This document shows positions 17,302 through 26,051 of a DNA stretch of 64,000 nt, in pieces. Under the pieces are notes generated by a model. The model searched no databases and had not been told where the DNA came from. It was given only the letters and a program-made list of their open reading frames with translations. Within the stretch, counting starts at the first letter, position 1; each line of letters opens with the position of its first letter. The DNA lies in the NCBI RefSeq assembly GCF_001280015.1, contig NZ_LGDV01000195.1:1-64000 (forward strand), read 5' to 3'. The position numbers and the translations under genes were made by a program. The DNA is from Streptomyces sp. MMG1121 (lineage in GTDB: Bacteria > Actinomycetota > Actinomycetes > Streptomycetales > Streptomycetaceae).

Positions 17302-18555
17302 CTAGTTGATGGCCTTGATCAGCTCACCGTTCGCGGTGTCGCCGCTCAGCTCCCAGAAGAAGGTGCCGCCGAGGCCCTGCTGGTTCTTGTACGTCATCTT
17401 CGTGCCGATGGTGGCCGGGGTGTCGTAACTCCACCAGTCGCTCCCGCACTTGGCGTAGGCCGTGCCGCCCACGGTGCCGGTCGCCGGGCACTTGGTCCTG
17501 AGCACCTTGTAGTCGTCGATGCCCTGCTCGTACGTCCCCGCCGCCGGGCCCGTCGCCGTGCCGCCCGGCGCCGCCTGCGTGACGCCGGTCCAGCCGCGGC
17601 CGTAGAAGCCGATGCCGAGCAGCAGCTTCGCGGCCGGGATGCCGAGGCCCTTGAGCTTGGCGATCGTCGCCGAGGTGTTGAAGTCCGCCTTCGGGATGCC
17701 CGGGTAGGACGTCAGCGGGGAGTGCGGGGCGGTCGGGCCGGCCGCGTCCCAGGCGCCGAAGAAGTCGTACGTCATCGGGTTGTACCAGTCGACGTACTGG
17801 GCCGCGCCCGCGTAGTCCGCCGCGTCGATCTTGCCGCCACTGCTCGCGTCCGCGGTGATCGCGGCGGTCACCAGCGAACCACTGCCGAACTTCGAACGCA
17901 GCGCCGCCACCAGGTTCTTGAAGGCCTCCCGCCCGCTGGTGTCGCAGCTGTTGCCGCACGCGTTCGGGTACTCCCAGTCGATGTCGATACCGTCGAACAG
18001 CCCCGCCCACTTGGGGTTCTTCACCAGGTCGTAGCAGGACTGGGCGAACGCGGCCGGGTTCTTCGCGGCCTCCCCGAAGCCGCTGGACCAGGTCCAGCCG
18101 CCGAAGGACCAGAGGATCTTCAGGCCCGGGTGCTTCTTCTTCAGCTTCAGCAACTGGTTGAAGTTGCCCCGCAGCGGCTGGTCCCAGGTGTCGGCGACAC
18201 CGTCGACGGATTCGGCGGCGGTGTAGGCGCGGTCGGTGGCCGCGTACGAGTCGCCCATCGCGCACTTGCCGCCGGTGACGTTGCCGAAGGCGTAGTTGAT
18301 GTGGGTGAGCTTGGCGGCGGAGCCGGAGGTCTCGATGTTCTTGGCGTAGTACTTGCGGTCGTAGGTGCCCCATTCGGTGAAGTAGCCGACGACCTTCGAG
18401 CCGGCCTGGACCTGGGGAGAGGCGGGGGCGGCCGGGGCGGCCGCGGTCGCGCTGCCCGCGCCGGCCAGCAGACCCGCGCCGAGGACGGCGGTACACGCGG
18501 CGGCGACGAGTGCCCGGAGCCGGGAGCGGTGCCGGGAACGGTGGGGAGTGTGCAT
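17302..18555 (-). CDS. Secreted GH18 chitinase
   Basis: A 417-aa family 18 glycoside hydrolase that cleaves chitin by substrate-assisted retention. A Sec signal (MHTPHRSRHRSRLRALVAAA...ATAAAP, about 1-40) precedes the catalytic barrel. The barrel holds the DxxDxDxE motif as DGIDIDWEYP, plus SFGGW and the C-terminal FFWELSGD. There is no carbohydrate-binding or fibronectin domain, which fits the small single-domain ChiD-type enzymes of Streptomyces; the neighbourhood (acyl-CoA dehydrogenase, then ppm1/rbpA) also matches that locus. GAGGAG lies about 9 nt before ATG 18555. A direct-repeat chitinase promoter lies upstream. Confidence 0.95.
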   Translation of the reverse strand: MHTPHRSRHRSRLRALVAAACTAVLGAGLLAGAGSATAAAPAAPASPQVQAGSKVVGYFTEWGTYDRKYYAKNIETSGSAAKLTHINYAFGNVTGGKCAMGDSYAATDRAYTAAESVDGVADTWDQPLRGNFNQLLKLKKKHPGLKILWSFGGWTWSSGFGEAAKNPAAFAQSCYDLVKNPKWAGLFDGIDIDWEYPNACGNSCDTSGREAFKNLVAALRSKFGSGSLVTAAITADASSGGKIDAADYAGAAQYVDWYNPMTYDFFGAWDAAGPTAPHSPLTSYPGIPKADFNTSATIAKLKGLGIPAAKLLLGIGFYGRGWTGVTQAAPGGTATGPAAGTYEQGIDDYKVLRTKCPATGTVGGTAYAKCGSDWWSYDTPATIGTKMTYKNQQGLGGTFFWELSGDTANGELIKAIN

Positions 18556-18887
18556 ATCGGGTGTCTCCTCGTGGGGGAGAGGGGAACGCGTGCCGATTGG
18601 CATGAACGCGGCAAAGCGTTGGTCATGCACCGTAGGAGGACTAGACCACTACGTCAATGGTTCGGACCAATTTCAGGGGTGCGGGACGTTCCGGCCGGGT
18701 TCCTGAAGTAAGCGGTCGTTAACTGGTGACGCGAGGTCCCTGATCGGGCATACTCACAGCGCAGCCGCTGGTCAGCAGCTTCCGGGACCCGGGAGCTGCC
18801 GCCTGTGGCCCACCGGAACGATCAGGCGGAGCCGCCCCCATCCCACGGGCCACCCGCCCGTGCCCGAACAGGGAGGAGACCGACGCC
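18556..18887. other. Divergent intergenic region between chitinase and acyl-CoA dehydrogenase
   Basis: About 330 bp. The left part holds the chitinase promoter (18629-18669). The right part should contain the promoter of the acyl-CoA dehydrogenase, which is not obvious. No small gene is supported. Confidence 0.5.
18629..18669 (-). promoter_or_regulatory. Chitinase promoter with DasR-like direct repeats
   Basis: On the minus strand: TGGTCCGAACCA (18658-18669), -35 TTGACG (18652-18657), TGGTCTAGTCCT (18637-18648), a 17-nt spacer and -10 TACGGT (18629-18634). Streptomyces chitinase genes carry such 12-bp direct repeats across the -35. They mediate chitin induction and glucose repression and resemble the DasR-responsive element. 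The transcript start would be about 65 nt before the ATG. Confidence 0.85.
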
Positions 18888-20060
18888 ATGTCCGACCGCG
18901 ACCCGCAGCCCGTGGAGCGTCAACTGCCCACGGAAGAGGCGAGGGACCTGCTGTCCCTCGTCCGCGAGATCGCCCAGCGCGAGATCGCGCCGAAGGCCGC
19001 GGAGGAGGAGGACGCGGGACGCTTCCCGCGTGAGGTCTTCACCCTGCTCTCCGAGTCCGGCCTGCTCGGTCTGCCGTACGACTCCGGGTACGGCGGCGGC
19101 GACCAGCCCTACGAGGTCTACCTCCAGGTGCTGGAGGAGCTGGCCACGGCCCGGCTCACCGTGGGCCTCGGCGTCAGCGTGCACACGCTCGCCTGCTACG
19201 CGCTCGCCACCTACGGCACCAAGCAACAGCAGGTCGAGCACCTGCCCGCGATGCTCGGCGGCGGCCTGCTCGGCGCCTACTGCCTCTCCGAGCCGTCCTC
19301 CGGTTCGGATGCCGCCTCCCTGCGTACCAAGGCGGTCCGGGACGGCGACGGCTGGGTGCTCGACGGGACCAAGGCCTGGATCACGCACGGCGGGATCGCC
19401 GACTTCTACACCGTGATGGCCCGCACGGGCGAGGACGGCCCGCGCGGCATCACCGCCTTCCTGGTCCCGGGTGACGCCCCAGGCCTGAGCGGAGCCGTGC
19501 CCGAGAAGAAGATGGGCATGAAGGGCTCGCCCACGGCGCAGGTCCACCTCGACGGCGTCCGGGTCGGCGACGACCGGCGCCTCGGCGAGGAGGGCCAGGG
19601 CTTCTTCATCGCGCTGTCCGCCCTCGACTCCGGACGCCTCGGCATCGCCGCCTGCGCGATAGGCCTCGCCCAGGCCGCGCTGGACGAGGCGGTCGGTTAT
19701 GCCACCCAGCGCAGTCAGTTCGGCCACCCCATCGCCGACTTCCAGGGCCTGCGCTTCATGATCGCCGACATGGCCACCCAGATCGAGGCCGGCCGCGCGC
19801 TCTACCTCGCGGCGGCCCGGCTGCGCGACGCGGGCAAGCCGTTCGCCAAGCAGGCCGCCATGGCCAAGCTGCACTGCACGGACACGGCCATGAAGGTCAC
19901 CACGGACGCCGTACAGATACTCGGCGGCTACGGCTACACCGCCGACTTCCCGGCCGAGCGCTATATGCGCGAGGCCAAGGTCCTGCAGATCGTCGAGGGC
20001 ACCAACCAGATCCAGCGCATGGTCATCGCCCGTCACGTGGCGGGACCCGAGGGTCGCTGA
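18888..20060 (+). CDS. Acyl-CoA dehydrogenase
   Basis: A 390-aa flavoenzyme that introduces the alpha-beta double bond in acyl-CoA. Family signatures are YCLSEPSSGSDAASL, RSQFGHPIADFQG and ILGGYGYTADFPAERYMREAK...EGTNQIQ near the C-terminus. All three domains (helical, beta, helical) are complete. GGGAGGAG lies upstream of ATG 18888. The chain-length specificity cannot be read. It is not in an operon with other beta-oxidation genes. Confidence 0.95.
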   Translation: MSDRDPQPVERQLPTEEARDLLSLVREIAQREIAPKAAEEEDAGRFPREVFTLLSESGLLGLPYDSGYGGGDQPYEVYLQVLEELATARLTVGLGVSVHTLACYALATYGTKQQQVEHLPAMLGGGLLGAYCLSEPSSGSDAASLRTKAVRDGDGWVLDGTKAWITHGGIADFYTVMARTGEDGPRGITAFLVPGDAPGLSGAVPEKKMGMKGSPTAQVHLDGVRVGDDRRLGEEGQGFFIALSALDSGRLGIAACAIGLAQAALDEAVGYATQRSQFGHPIADFQGLRFMIADMATQIEAGRALYLAAARLRDAGKPFAKQAAMAKLHCTDTAMKVTTDAVQILGGYGYTADFPAERYMREAKVLQIVEGTNQIQRMVIARHVAGPEGR

Positions 20061-20265
20061 ACTGCCCCCTGAGGACCGTCGGGGCCGCCAGTTGGACCCA
20101 CTCCGGGTCGTGGCGGCCCGGCAGGGTGCGGCCCCCGTCCGCCCAGGCCCGCAGCAGAGCGCGGTAGATGGGCGGATCCTGCGGCACGGGCGGCGGAACC
20201 GGTTCCGCGGGGCGCGGGACGAAGATGCGGCGCTGACGCCCGGTGGCCGCGTACAAGAGGGTCAT
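20023..20265 (-). CDS. Small hypothetical protein
   Basis: An 80-aa ORF starting MTLLYAATGRQRRIFVPRPAEP with the block GGRTLPGRHDPEWVQLAAP. Blocks like LPGRxDxEW are common in small uncharacterised streptomycete proteins, which is why I accept it. It is convergent with the acyl-CoA dehydrogenase and overlaps its last 38 bp. The ribosome site is weak. Function unknown. Confidence 0.5.
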   Translation of the reverse strand: MTLLYAATGRQRRIFVPRPAEPVPPPVPQDPPIYRALLRAWADGGRTLPGRHDPEWVQLAAPTVLRGQFSDPRVPPRDGR

Positions 20266-20404
20266 GCCTGGGCAACGCGGGATCAGCCGGACAGGTCACC
20301 CTCCGGCGGAATCGGGCGTCAGTTCACGCATGTCCCGCTCCGCCCCTGGTCTCCTCCCACGGTCTGACGTACCGTCAGCGGACTGTCCACCAGGGGGTGT
20401 GTCC

Positions 20405-21505
20405 GTGGCCGACGACCGACCGGTACCGCTCGACGAGTACCCGGTGCACCAGGTGCCGCTGTCCATGAAGCATGTGGCGACCGGGGACCGCAACGCCTAC
20501 GACCGCTGTATCTTTCACGTCTTCGATCATGCCGGCCGTGCCCTGCTCATCCTCGGCCTCGGCGTCTACCCCAACCTGGGCGTGATCGACGCCTACGCCA
20601 CCCTGCGCACCGGGGACACCCTGCACGCCGTCCGTGCCTCGGACGCTCTCGGTGAGGACCGGATGCGGCTCGCCGTCGGCCCGCTGCGCATCGAGGTCGC
20701 CGAACCGCTGCGCCGGCTGCGCCTGGTCTGCGAGGACGAACAGCTCGGCTACGACATCACCTGGACCGCCGCCTTCCCGGCCCTGTGGGAGCCGCACCAC
20801 CTCCAGCGCCGGGGCGACCGGCTCACCCTGGAGGGCCGCCGCTTCGTCCAGGCGGGCACGGCACAGGGCGTGATCCGGGCCCAGGGAGCGGAGTTCCAGG
20901 TCACCCCGCAGGGCTGGACCGGGACCCGGGACCGCAGCTGGGGCGTGCGGCCGATCCCGGGCGAGGACGGCGGGCCGCTCGCCGAGGGCCACCCCACCGA
21001 GGGCTTCCACTGGATCTGGTGCCCGGTCCGTTTCGAGGACCGCTTCCTGATGGTCGTCATCCAGGAGGACGCCGACGGCTACCGCTCCCTGAACGACGCC
21101 ACCCTGGTCCGCCCCGGCCACCGCGACCGCCAACTGGGCTGGCCCCAGGCCGAGATCGCCTACCGCTCCGGCAGCCGTCACCCCGAGCGCGCCCTCATCC
21201 ACATGGGCGATCCGCGCAAGCCGCTCGAACTGGAGGCGGAGATCCTGGCCTCGTCGCCGCTCGCCGTGGGGGCCGGCTACCCGCCCGCCGACGACTGGCA
21301 GCACGGGACCTGGCGGGGACCGGGCTGGTCGGACCGCCGTACCTACGACCTGACCCTGCCCCAGCCGCTCGCCGCCTACGGCGTCACCGACCACTCCGCC
21401 CGCTTCCGGCTGGACGGGCGGACCGGTCACGGCATCTTCGAGCACGGTTCGTTCGGCCGGCACGACCCGAGCGGCTTCACCGGCTTCGACTCGGTCGCAC
21501 CGTGA
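20405..21505 (+). CDS. Lipocalin-like (AttH/CrtC-type) conserved protein
   Basis: A 366-aa beta-rich protein with no signal peptide. Motifs such as FHWIWCPVRFEDRFLMVVIQED, GTRDRSWGVRP and the terminal GIFEHGSFGRHDPSGF are of the AttH/CrtC-like double-lipocalin type found in hydratases and isomerases acting on hydrophobic substrates. The identity beyond the fold is uncertain. GTG 20405 lies 7 nt after AGGGGG; another GTG six bases earlier is too close to the ribosome site. It is followed 11 nt later by a phosphotransferase-like gene, and the pair likely acts on one substrate. Confidence 0.75.
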   Translation: MADDRPVPLDEYPVHQVPLSMKHVATGDRNAYDRCIFHVFDHAGRALLILGLGVYPNLGVIDAYATLRTGDTLHAVRASDALGEDRMRLAVGPLRIEVAEPLRRLRLVCEDEQLGYDITWTAAFPALWEPHHLQRRGDRLTLEGRRFVQAGTAQGVIRAQGAEFQVTPQGWTGTRDRSWGVRPIPGEDGGPLAEGHPTEGFHWIWCPVRFEDRFLMVVIQEDADGYRSLNDATLVRPGHRDRQLGWPQAEIAYRSGSRHPERALIHMGDPRKPLELEAEILASSPLAVGAGYPPADDWQHGTWRGPGWSDRRTYDLTLPQPLAAYGVTDHSARFRLDGRTGHGIFEHGSFGRHDPSGFTGFDSVAP

Positions 21506-21516
21506 GGGAGGACGAG

Positions 21517-22608
21517 ATGGCCACGGCACCACGCCCCCGCACCACCACGCGCGACCCCGAGGAACTCGGCCGGCGCCTCACGGTCTGGCTCGGCGACCGG
21601 CTGCCCGGCGCCAAGGTCACCGGTGTCACCGTCCCGGCCTCCAACGGCATGTCCAGCGAGACCCTGCTGTTCGACATCGAACATCCTCAACCACCCCTGC
21701 GCGCCTGCGCGTTGCGGCTGGCGGCGGACCCGTCGGCGTACACCGTCTTCCCGGAGTACGACATGGCCCGTCAGTACCGCACCCTGCGGCTGGTGGCCGA
21801 CCACAGCGATGTTCCCGTTCCGCGCGTGCTCTGGCTTCAGGAGGACCCGCAGCCGCTCGGAGCGCCGTTCTTCGTCATGGAACGGGTCACCGGCCGCGTG
21901 CCCCCCGACGTCATGCCGTACACCTACGAGGGCAGCTGGCTGCACGCGGCGAGCGAGGCGGAGCGGGCGCGGCTGGAAGCGGCCACGATCGGGCTGCTGG
22001 CCCGGCTGCACGACCAAGTCCCGGTCGGCGAAGCCGGTTTCCTTTCCCTGCCCGGCGACGGGGACGCCCTACGCCGACATGTGTCGGCCCAACGCGCCTA
22101 CTACACCTGGGTGATCGGCGGCCTCGCCCGCTCACCGCTCATCGAGGCCGCCTTCGACCGGCTGGAGCAACTGTGGCCGAGCGAGCCCGGCGAACCCGTC
22201 CTCACCTGGGGCGACGCACGTATCGGGAACGTCGTCTACGACGGCTTCGAGCCCGTCGCCGTCCTCGACTGGGAGATGGCGGCGCTCGCCCCGCGCGAGG
22301 TCGACCTCGGCTGGACGGTCTACCTGCACCGTTTCTTCCACGACCTCACGGTCGCCTCCGGTCAGCGCGGCCTGCCCGAACTCCTGCGCCGTGACCGGGT
22401 CGAGGCCCGCTACGCGCGGCTGACCGGGCACACCCCGCGGGACATGGACTTCTACGTCCTGTACGCCGCCCTGCGGCACGCGATCGTCATGCTGCGCATC
22501 GCCTATCGCCAGGCGTACTTCGGGGAGGTCGCCGTCCCGGCGGACCCGGACACGCTGATCCTGCACCACGACAGCCTGCGCGCCATGGTGCAGGGCACGT
22601 ACGTGTGA
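21517..22608 (+). CDS. APH/ACAD10-like phosphotransferase family protein
   Basis: A 363-aa protein of the aminoglycoside-phosphotransferase fold. The catalytic loop reads TWGDARIGNVVYD (W-G-D-x4-N in place of H-G-D), and the metal aspartate is in AVLDWEMAALAPREVDLGW. The tryptophan variant is typical of ACAD10-like members that act on hydroxylated acyl-type substrates rather than antibiotics. ATG 21517 with AGGGAGG 5 nt upstream is preferred to a GTG that overlaps the previous stop. Coupling to the lipocalin-like gene suggests a shared pathway. Confidence 0.85.
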   Translation: MATAPRPRTTTRDPEELGRRLTVWLGDRLPGAKVTGVTVPASNGMSSETLLFDIEHPQPPLRACALRLAADPSAYTVFPEYDMARQYRTLRLVADHSDVPVPRVLWLQEDPQPLGAPFFVMERVTGRVPPDVMPYTYEGSWLHAASEAERARLEAATIGLLARLHDQVPVGEAGFLSLPGDGDALRRHVSAQRAYYTWVIGGLARSPLIEAAFDRLEQLWPSEPGEPVLTWGDARIGNVVYDGFEPVAVLDWEMAALAPREVDLGWTVYLHRFFHDLTVASGQRGLPELLRRDRVEARYARLTGHTPRDMDFYVLYAALRHAIVMLRIAYRQAYFGEVAVPADPDTLILHHDSLRAMVQGTYV

Positions 22609-22621
22609 GCGGCGGGGCGAC

Positions 22622-23053
22622 TCAGGCGGCCTGGCCGCGCATCGCCGGCACGCGCATCGGGCGCGAGCCCGGGCCGCCGACGTGCGAGAAGGGCTGCGTG
22701 CGCCAGTCGAGGCCCTGAGGGAGCGTCAGGAGCAGGGCGGTGTCCTGCTCCTGCGGCTCCACGGACTCGTCGGCGGGGCGGGCGTCGGCCGCCACCCGGC
22801 CCGTACCCGCACAGACCGTGAGCCCGAACGGGTTCCACGGCGAGACGCACAGCGCGTGCTCCGGCAGGATCTCCTCGTCCGCCAGCAGCGCGATCGGCTG
22901 CGCGCAGTCCGGGCAGATCACCCGGTACATCTCGAAGGTGTCGTAGGCGTCCAGTTCCTCGTCGAGGGCGTCGGGTTCGACGCCCTCCGGCTCGGGCTCG
23001 ACGACCGGCTGGGGCTTGGACGTGGGACGTCCAGGGCGATGGACACTCTGCAT
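22622..23053 (-). CDS. Conserved hypothetical protein with a CxxC motif
   Basis: A 143-aa soluble, acidic protein. After a proline/glutamate-rich N-terminus (1-40) comes a possible zinc-ribbon half-site VICPDCAQPIALLADEE (46-62) and the stretch ALCVSPWNPFGLTVCAGTGR with two more cysteines, so four cysteines could bind one metal. ATG 23053 is preceded by AGGGGGAG. It ends convergently, 13 bp from the phosphotransferase gene. I do not recognise a function. Confidence 0.75.
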   Translation of the reverse strand: MQSVHRPGRPTSKPQPVVEPEPEGVEPDALDEELDAYDTFEMYRVICPDCAQPIALLADEEILPEHALCVSPWNPFGLTVCAGTGRVAADARPADESVEPQEQDTALLLTLPQGLDWRTQPFSHVGGPGSRPMRVPAMRGQAA

Positions 23054-23166
23054 GGGATTCTCCCCCTAAGGCTGCGCCGTGAAGGCGCTGCGGCCTCGAC
23101 CACACCAAGCACTTCCCGTCCGGTCTCGGAGGTAATCACGAGAACATCACGGAGCCCGTTCGAGCT

Positions 23167-23191
23167 GTGTGGCGTTCGTCACATGCCACAC
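23167..23191. promoter_or_regulatory. Inverted repeat between the hypothetical gene and the Lrp regulator
   Basis: GTGTGGC (23167-23173) and GCCACAC (23185-23191) form a 7-bp dyad with an 11-nt spacer in the divergent intergenic region. Its size suits an Lrp/AsnC dimer site, so autoregulation and control of the divergent gene are plausible. Confidence 0.4.
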
Positions 23192-23297
23192 GCAGGTGCG
23201 CATTGTGGGCGCTTCGCGGCGCTTTTTGTATCGAACCGGCTATGACCTGCGCTCTCGGCTATCCCAGGAGATCAAGCGCACTGTAGGTTTTGGCGCC

Positions 23298-23738
23298 ATG
23301 GAGGAGCTGGACCGACAGATCGTGCAGCTGCTCGTCAAGGACGGGCGGATGAGCTACACAGACCTGGGCAAGGCCACGGGCCTGTCCACGTCGGCCGTGC
23401 ACCAGCGGGTGCGACGGCTGGAACAGCGTGGCGTCATCCGCGGCTATGCCGCGGTGGTCGACCCCGAGGCCGTCGGGCTGCCGCTCACCGCCTTCATCTC
23501 GGTGAAACCGTTCGACCCCAGCGCGCCCGACGACATCGCGGACCGCCTCGCCGGCGTCCCCGAGATCGAGGCCTGTCACAGCGTCGCCGGCGACGAGAAC
23601 TACATCCTCAAGGTCCGCGTGGCCACCCCGCACGAACTGGAGGAACTGCTGGCCAGGCTGCGCAGCCTGGCAGGGGTCTCCACCCGGACGACGGTCGTGC
23701 TGTCGACACCGTACGAGGCACGCCCGCCGAAGGTCTGA
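23298..23738 (+). CDS. Lrp/AsnC-family transcriptional regulator
   Basis: A 146-aa regulator. The N-terminal HTH (about 4-50, DRQIVQLLVKDGRMSYTDLG then STSAVHQRVRRLEQRGVI) is followed by the RAM ligand-binding domain (about 65-140). The typical AsnC block LPLTAFISVKP and the GDENYILKVRV strand are present. ATG 23298 gives the normal family length; the frame upstream is open but unlike Lrp, and the ribosome site is weak. Its target may be the downstream amidohydrolase or itself (dyad at 23167-23191). Confidence 0.9.
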   Translation: MEELDRQIVQLLVKDGRMSYTDLGKATGLSTSAVHQRVRRLEQRGVIRGYAAVVDPEAVGLPLTAFISVKPFDPSAPDDIADRLAGVPEIEACHSVAGDENYILKVRVATPHELEELLARLRSLAGVSTRTTVVLSTPYEARPPKV

Positions 23739-23883
23739 CGACTCACCCTCGCACGGCCTGCCGTGCGCAGCCCGCTGTCGGCGCGCGCTGCCTGCCGACT
23801 GCCGTGCGGCGCCCCCGCCGCGGGCACGGCTTCGACACGCCCCAGGTGCGGCCGGGCCCGGTCGGCAGGAGAAACTGTCGGCT

Positions 23884-25491
23884 ATGAGCAACCGCACCGC
23901 CGAGCCCCCCAAGACCGTCCTCCTGCGCCGCGGCGAGGTGCACAGCCCCGCGGACCCGTTCGCGACAGCGATGGTCGTCGAGGCCGGCCAAGTCGCCTGG
24001 GTCGGCTCCGAGGGCGCGGCCGACGCCTTCGCCGACGGGGTGGACGAGGTGGTCGACCTCGACGGCGCCCTGGTGACCCCGGCCTTCACGGATGCCCATG
24101 TGCACACCACCGCCACGGGCCTCGCCCTGACCGGCCTCGACCTCTCCGGCGCGCCGTCCCTGGAGGCCGCCCTCGCCTCGGTCCGCGCGTTCGCGGTCGC
24201 CCGCCCGGACGACCGCGTCCTGCTGGGCCACGGCTGGGACGCCGCCCGCTGGCCCGGCGGCCGCCCGCCGACGCGCGCCGAACTCGACGCGGCCACCGGC
24301 GGCCGCCCGCTGTACCTCTCCCGCATCGACGTGCACTCGGCGGTCGTCACCACCGCCCTGCTGGACCTGGTACCCGGCGACGTCCCGGGCACGGACGCCC
24401 CGCTCACCAAGGACGACCACCACGCCGTACGCCAGGCCGCGCTCGCCGCCATCACCCCGGCCCAGCGCACCGAGGCCCAGCGCACCGCCCTGGTGCACGC
24501 GGCCTCCCTCGGTATCGGCTCGGTCCACGAGTGCGGGGGCCCGAACATCTCCTCCGAGGACGACTTCACCGGCCTGCTCGCGCTCGCCGCGGAACTGCCG
24601 GGCCCGCGGGTCGTCGGCTACTGGGCCGAGCAGAATGCCGAGAGGGCGCGTGAGCTGGGCGCCGTCGGCGCCGCGGGCGACCTCTTCGCCGACGGGGCCC
24701 TCGGCTCGCACACCGCCTGCCTGCATGAGCCGTACGCCGACGCCGCCCACTCGGGCACCGCCTACCTGGACGCCGAGGCGGTCGCCGCCCACGTCGTCGC
24801 CTGCACCGAGGCGGGTCTGCAGGCCGGCTTCCACGCCATCGGCGACGCCGCCCTGACCGCCGTGGTGGACGGCGTGCGCGCCGCCGCCGAGAAACTCGGC
24901 CTCGCCCGGATCCGCGCCGCCCGCCACCGCGTCGAACACGCCGAGATGCTCACCCCGGAGACCGTCGCCGGCTTTGCCGAACTGGGCCTGATCGCCTCCG
25001 TGCAGCCCGCCTTCGACGCGCTGTGGGGCGGCGAGGACGGCATGTACGCCCGACGGCTGGGCGCCGAGCGGGCCCGCACCCTCAACCCCTACGCGGCCCT
25101 GCTGCGGGCCGGCGTGCCGCTCGCCTTCGGCTCGGACAGCCCGGTCACCCCGCTCGACCCCTGGGGCACCGTCCGCGCCGCCGCGTTCCACCACACGTCC
25201 GAGCACCGGGTCTCCGTGCGCGCCGCGTTCACGGCGCACACGCGCGGCGGCTGGCGGGCCGTCGGCCGGGACGACGCGGGCGTCCTGGTGCCCGGAGCCC
25301 CCGCCGACTACGCGGTCTGGCGCACCGACGAGCTGGTCGTCCAGGCTCCCGACGACCGGGTGGCCCGCTGGTCGACCGACCCGCGCTCCGGCACCCCGGG
25401 CCTGCCCGACCTCACCCCGGGCCGCGCCCTGCCGGTCTGCCTGCGCACGGTGGTGGGCGGACGGACGGTGTTCGTAGGGCCGGGCGAGTGA
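23884..25491 (+). CDS. YtcJ-type metal-dependent amidohydrolase
   Basis: A 535-aa amidohydrolase-3 family protein. The metal HxH is in FTDAHVHTTATG (about 71-82), further ligands are in HAIGDAA and RHRVEHAEML, and the metal aspartate is in GSDSPVTPLDPW. Such enzymes hydrolyse amide, imide or formamide bonds; the substrate is unknown. ATG 23884 gives a normal N-terminus. It lies 145 nt after the Lrp gene, so the regulator may control it. Confidence 0.9.
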   Translation: MSNRTAEPPKTVLLRRGEVHSPADPFATAMVVEAGQVAWVGSEGAADAFADGVDEVVDLDGALVTPAFTDAHVHTTATGLALTGLDLSGAPSLEAALASVRAFAVARPDDRVLLGHGWDAARWPGGRPPTRAELDAATGGRPLYLSRIDVHSAVVTTALLDLVPGDVPGTDAPLTKDDHHAVRQAALAAITPAQRTEAQRTALVHAASLGIGSVHECGGPNISSEDDFTGLLALAAELPGPRVVGYWAEQNAERARELGAVGAAGDLFADGALGSHTACLHEPYADAAHSGTAYLDAEAVAAHVVACTEAGLQAGFHAIGDAALTAVVDGVRAAAEKLGLARIRAARHRVEHAEMLTPETVAGFAELGLIASVQPAFDALWGGEDGMYARRLGAERARTLNPYAALLRAGVPLAFGSDSPVTPLDPWGTVRAAAFHHTSEHRVSVRAAFTAHTRGGWRAVGRDDAGVLVPGAPADYAVWRTDELVVQAPDDRVARWSTDPRSGTPGLPDLTPGRALPVCLRTVVGGRTVFVGPGE

Positions 25492-25502
25492 TCTACGGGG
25501 GT

Positions 25503-25535
25503 GGCGCGGCGCCGGCCGCTCGCCGCCGCCGCGCC
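25503..25535 (+). terminator. Probable terminator after the amidohydrolase
   Basis: GGCGCGGCG (25503-25511) pairs with CGCCGCGCC (25527-25535), a 9-bp GC stem starting 12 nt past the stop codon. There is no U-tract, which is usual in high-GC actinobacteria. Confidence 0.45.
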
Positions 25536-25600
25536 GCCCGACCTGCGCATCCTCCCGGGCAGACCCGGCATCCGGACCGTCGTAGCTGGTCAGAGGGCTG

Positions 25601-25631
25601 TTGACAGTCGGCGCCCGGGGGCCGGTAGGTT
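25601..25631 (+). promoter_or_regulatory. Candidate promoter of a leader or non-coding RNA
   Basis: TTGACA (25601-25606), a perfect -35, and TAGGTT (25626-25631), a good -10, separated by 19 nt. No protein gene follows for 420 nt, but a structured region begins about 60 nt downstream. Confidence 0.4.
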
Positions 25632-25690
25632 CGTTCGAGTCCACCACCGGACGCCCGACCGGGGAGCGTTCACGTGACTCGTCGCAGCGC

Positions 25691-25749
25691 CGCTGGGTCA
25701 GGGACGGTGTGCCGCAGCGGGGCACCGCCACTGGGAGCCAGGCTCAGCG
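25691..25749 (+). ncRNA. Structured RNA element resembling a shortened cobalamin-riboswitch core
   Basis: The block reads GTCAGGGA...CGGTG...CCGCCACTG...GAGCCAGG, in the order seen in actinobacterial cobalamin riboswitch cores, where CCCGCCACTG and GAGCCAGG are hallmark strings. It folds as a closing stem GCTGGG (25692-25697) with CTCAGC (25743-25748), and an inner hairpin CGGTGTGCC (25705-25713) with GGCACCG (25721-25727). Compared with real B12 elements, the hairpin between CACTG and AGCCAGG is missing and the AA of the GGGAA block is not present. It may be a degenerate or variant switch, or coincidence. Confidence 0.3.
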
Positions 25750-26051
25750 CCCGCGCCGGCGAGGGAACGTTCCGGCCGGTCGGCAAGGTGTGACCCGGGT
25801 GGGGCCCGGGTGCTCAGTAGACAACGGCTTTCGGTCGATCCGCAGCCAGCGGGTCCCAGGTCGGCCCGAAGGGCGCCGGGCCCCCATCCGCCGTGGCGGA
25901 AAGGTACCGGACGCGTGGCGGAAAGGTGCCGAAAAACGCGTTCTTACCCCGCTCTTGTGGAATCGACACCCCCATACGAACGATGTCGGCGCGTCTTGCC
26001 AGGCCGCGACCACTATGGTGGGACCCCTGTGTACGACCAGAAGGGGCAGCA

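Larger units (their letters stand above)
25492..26051. other. 560-bp leader/intergenic region before ppm1
   Basis: There is no supported protein gene. It holds a terminator at 25503-25535, a promoter-like TTGACA/TAGGTT pair, a structured block with cobalamin-riboswitch-like signatures (25691-25749), and closer to ppm1 a -10-like TATGGT (26014-26019). The two promoter-like signals suggest that an untranslated RNA, or a long ppm1 leader, starts about 420 nt upstream. Confidence 0.5.

Noticed and set aside
25633..25642. tRNA T-loop-like GTTCGAGTCC
   Set aside because: The flanks do not form a T-stem, and no acceptor, D or anticodon arms are found.
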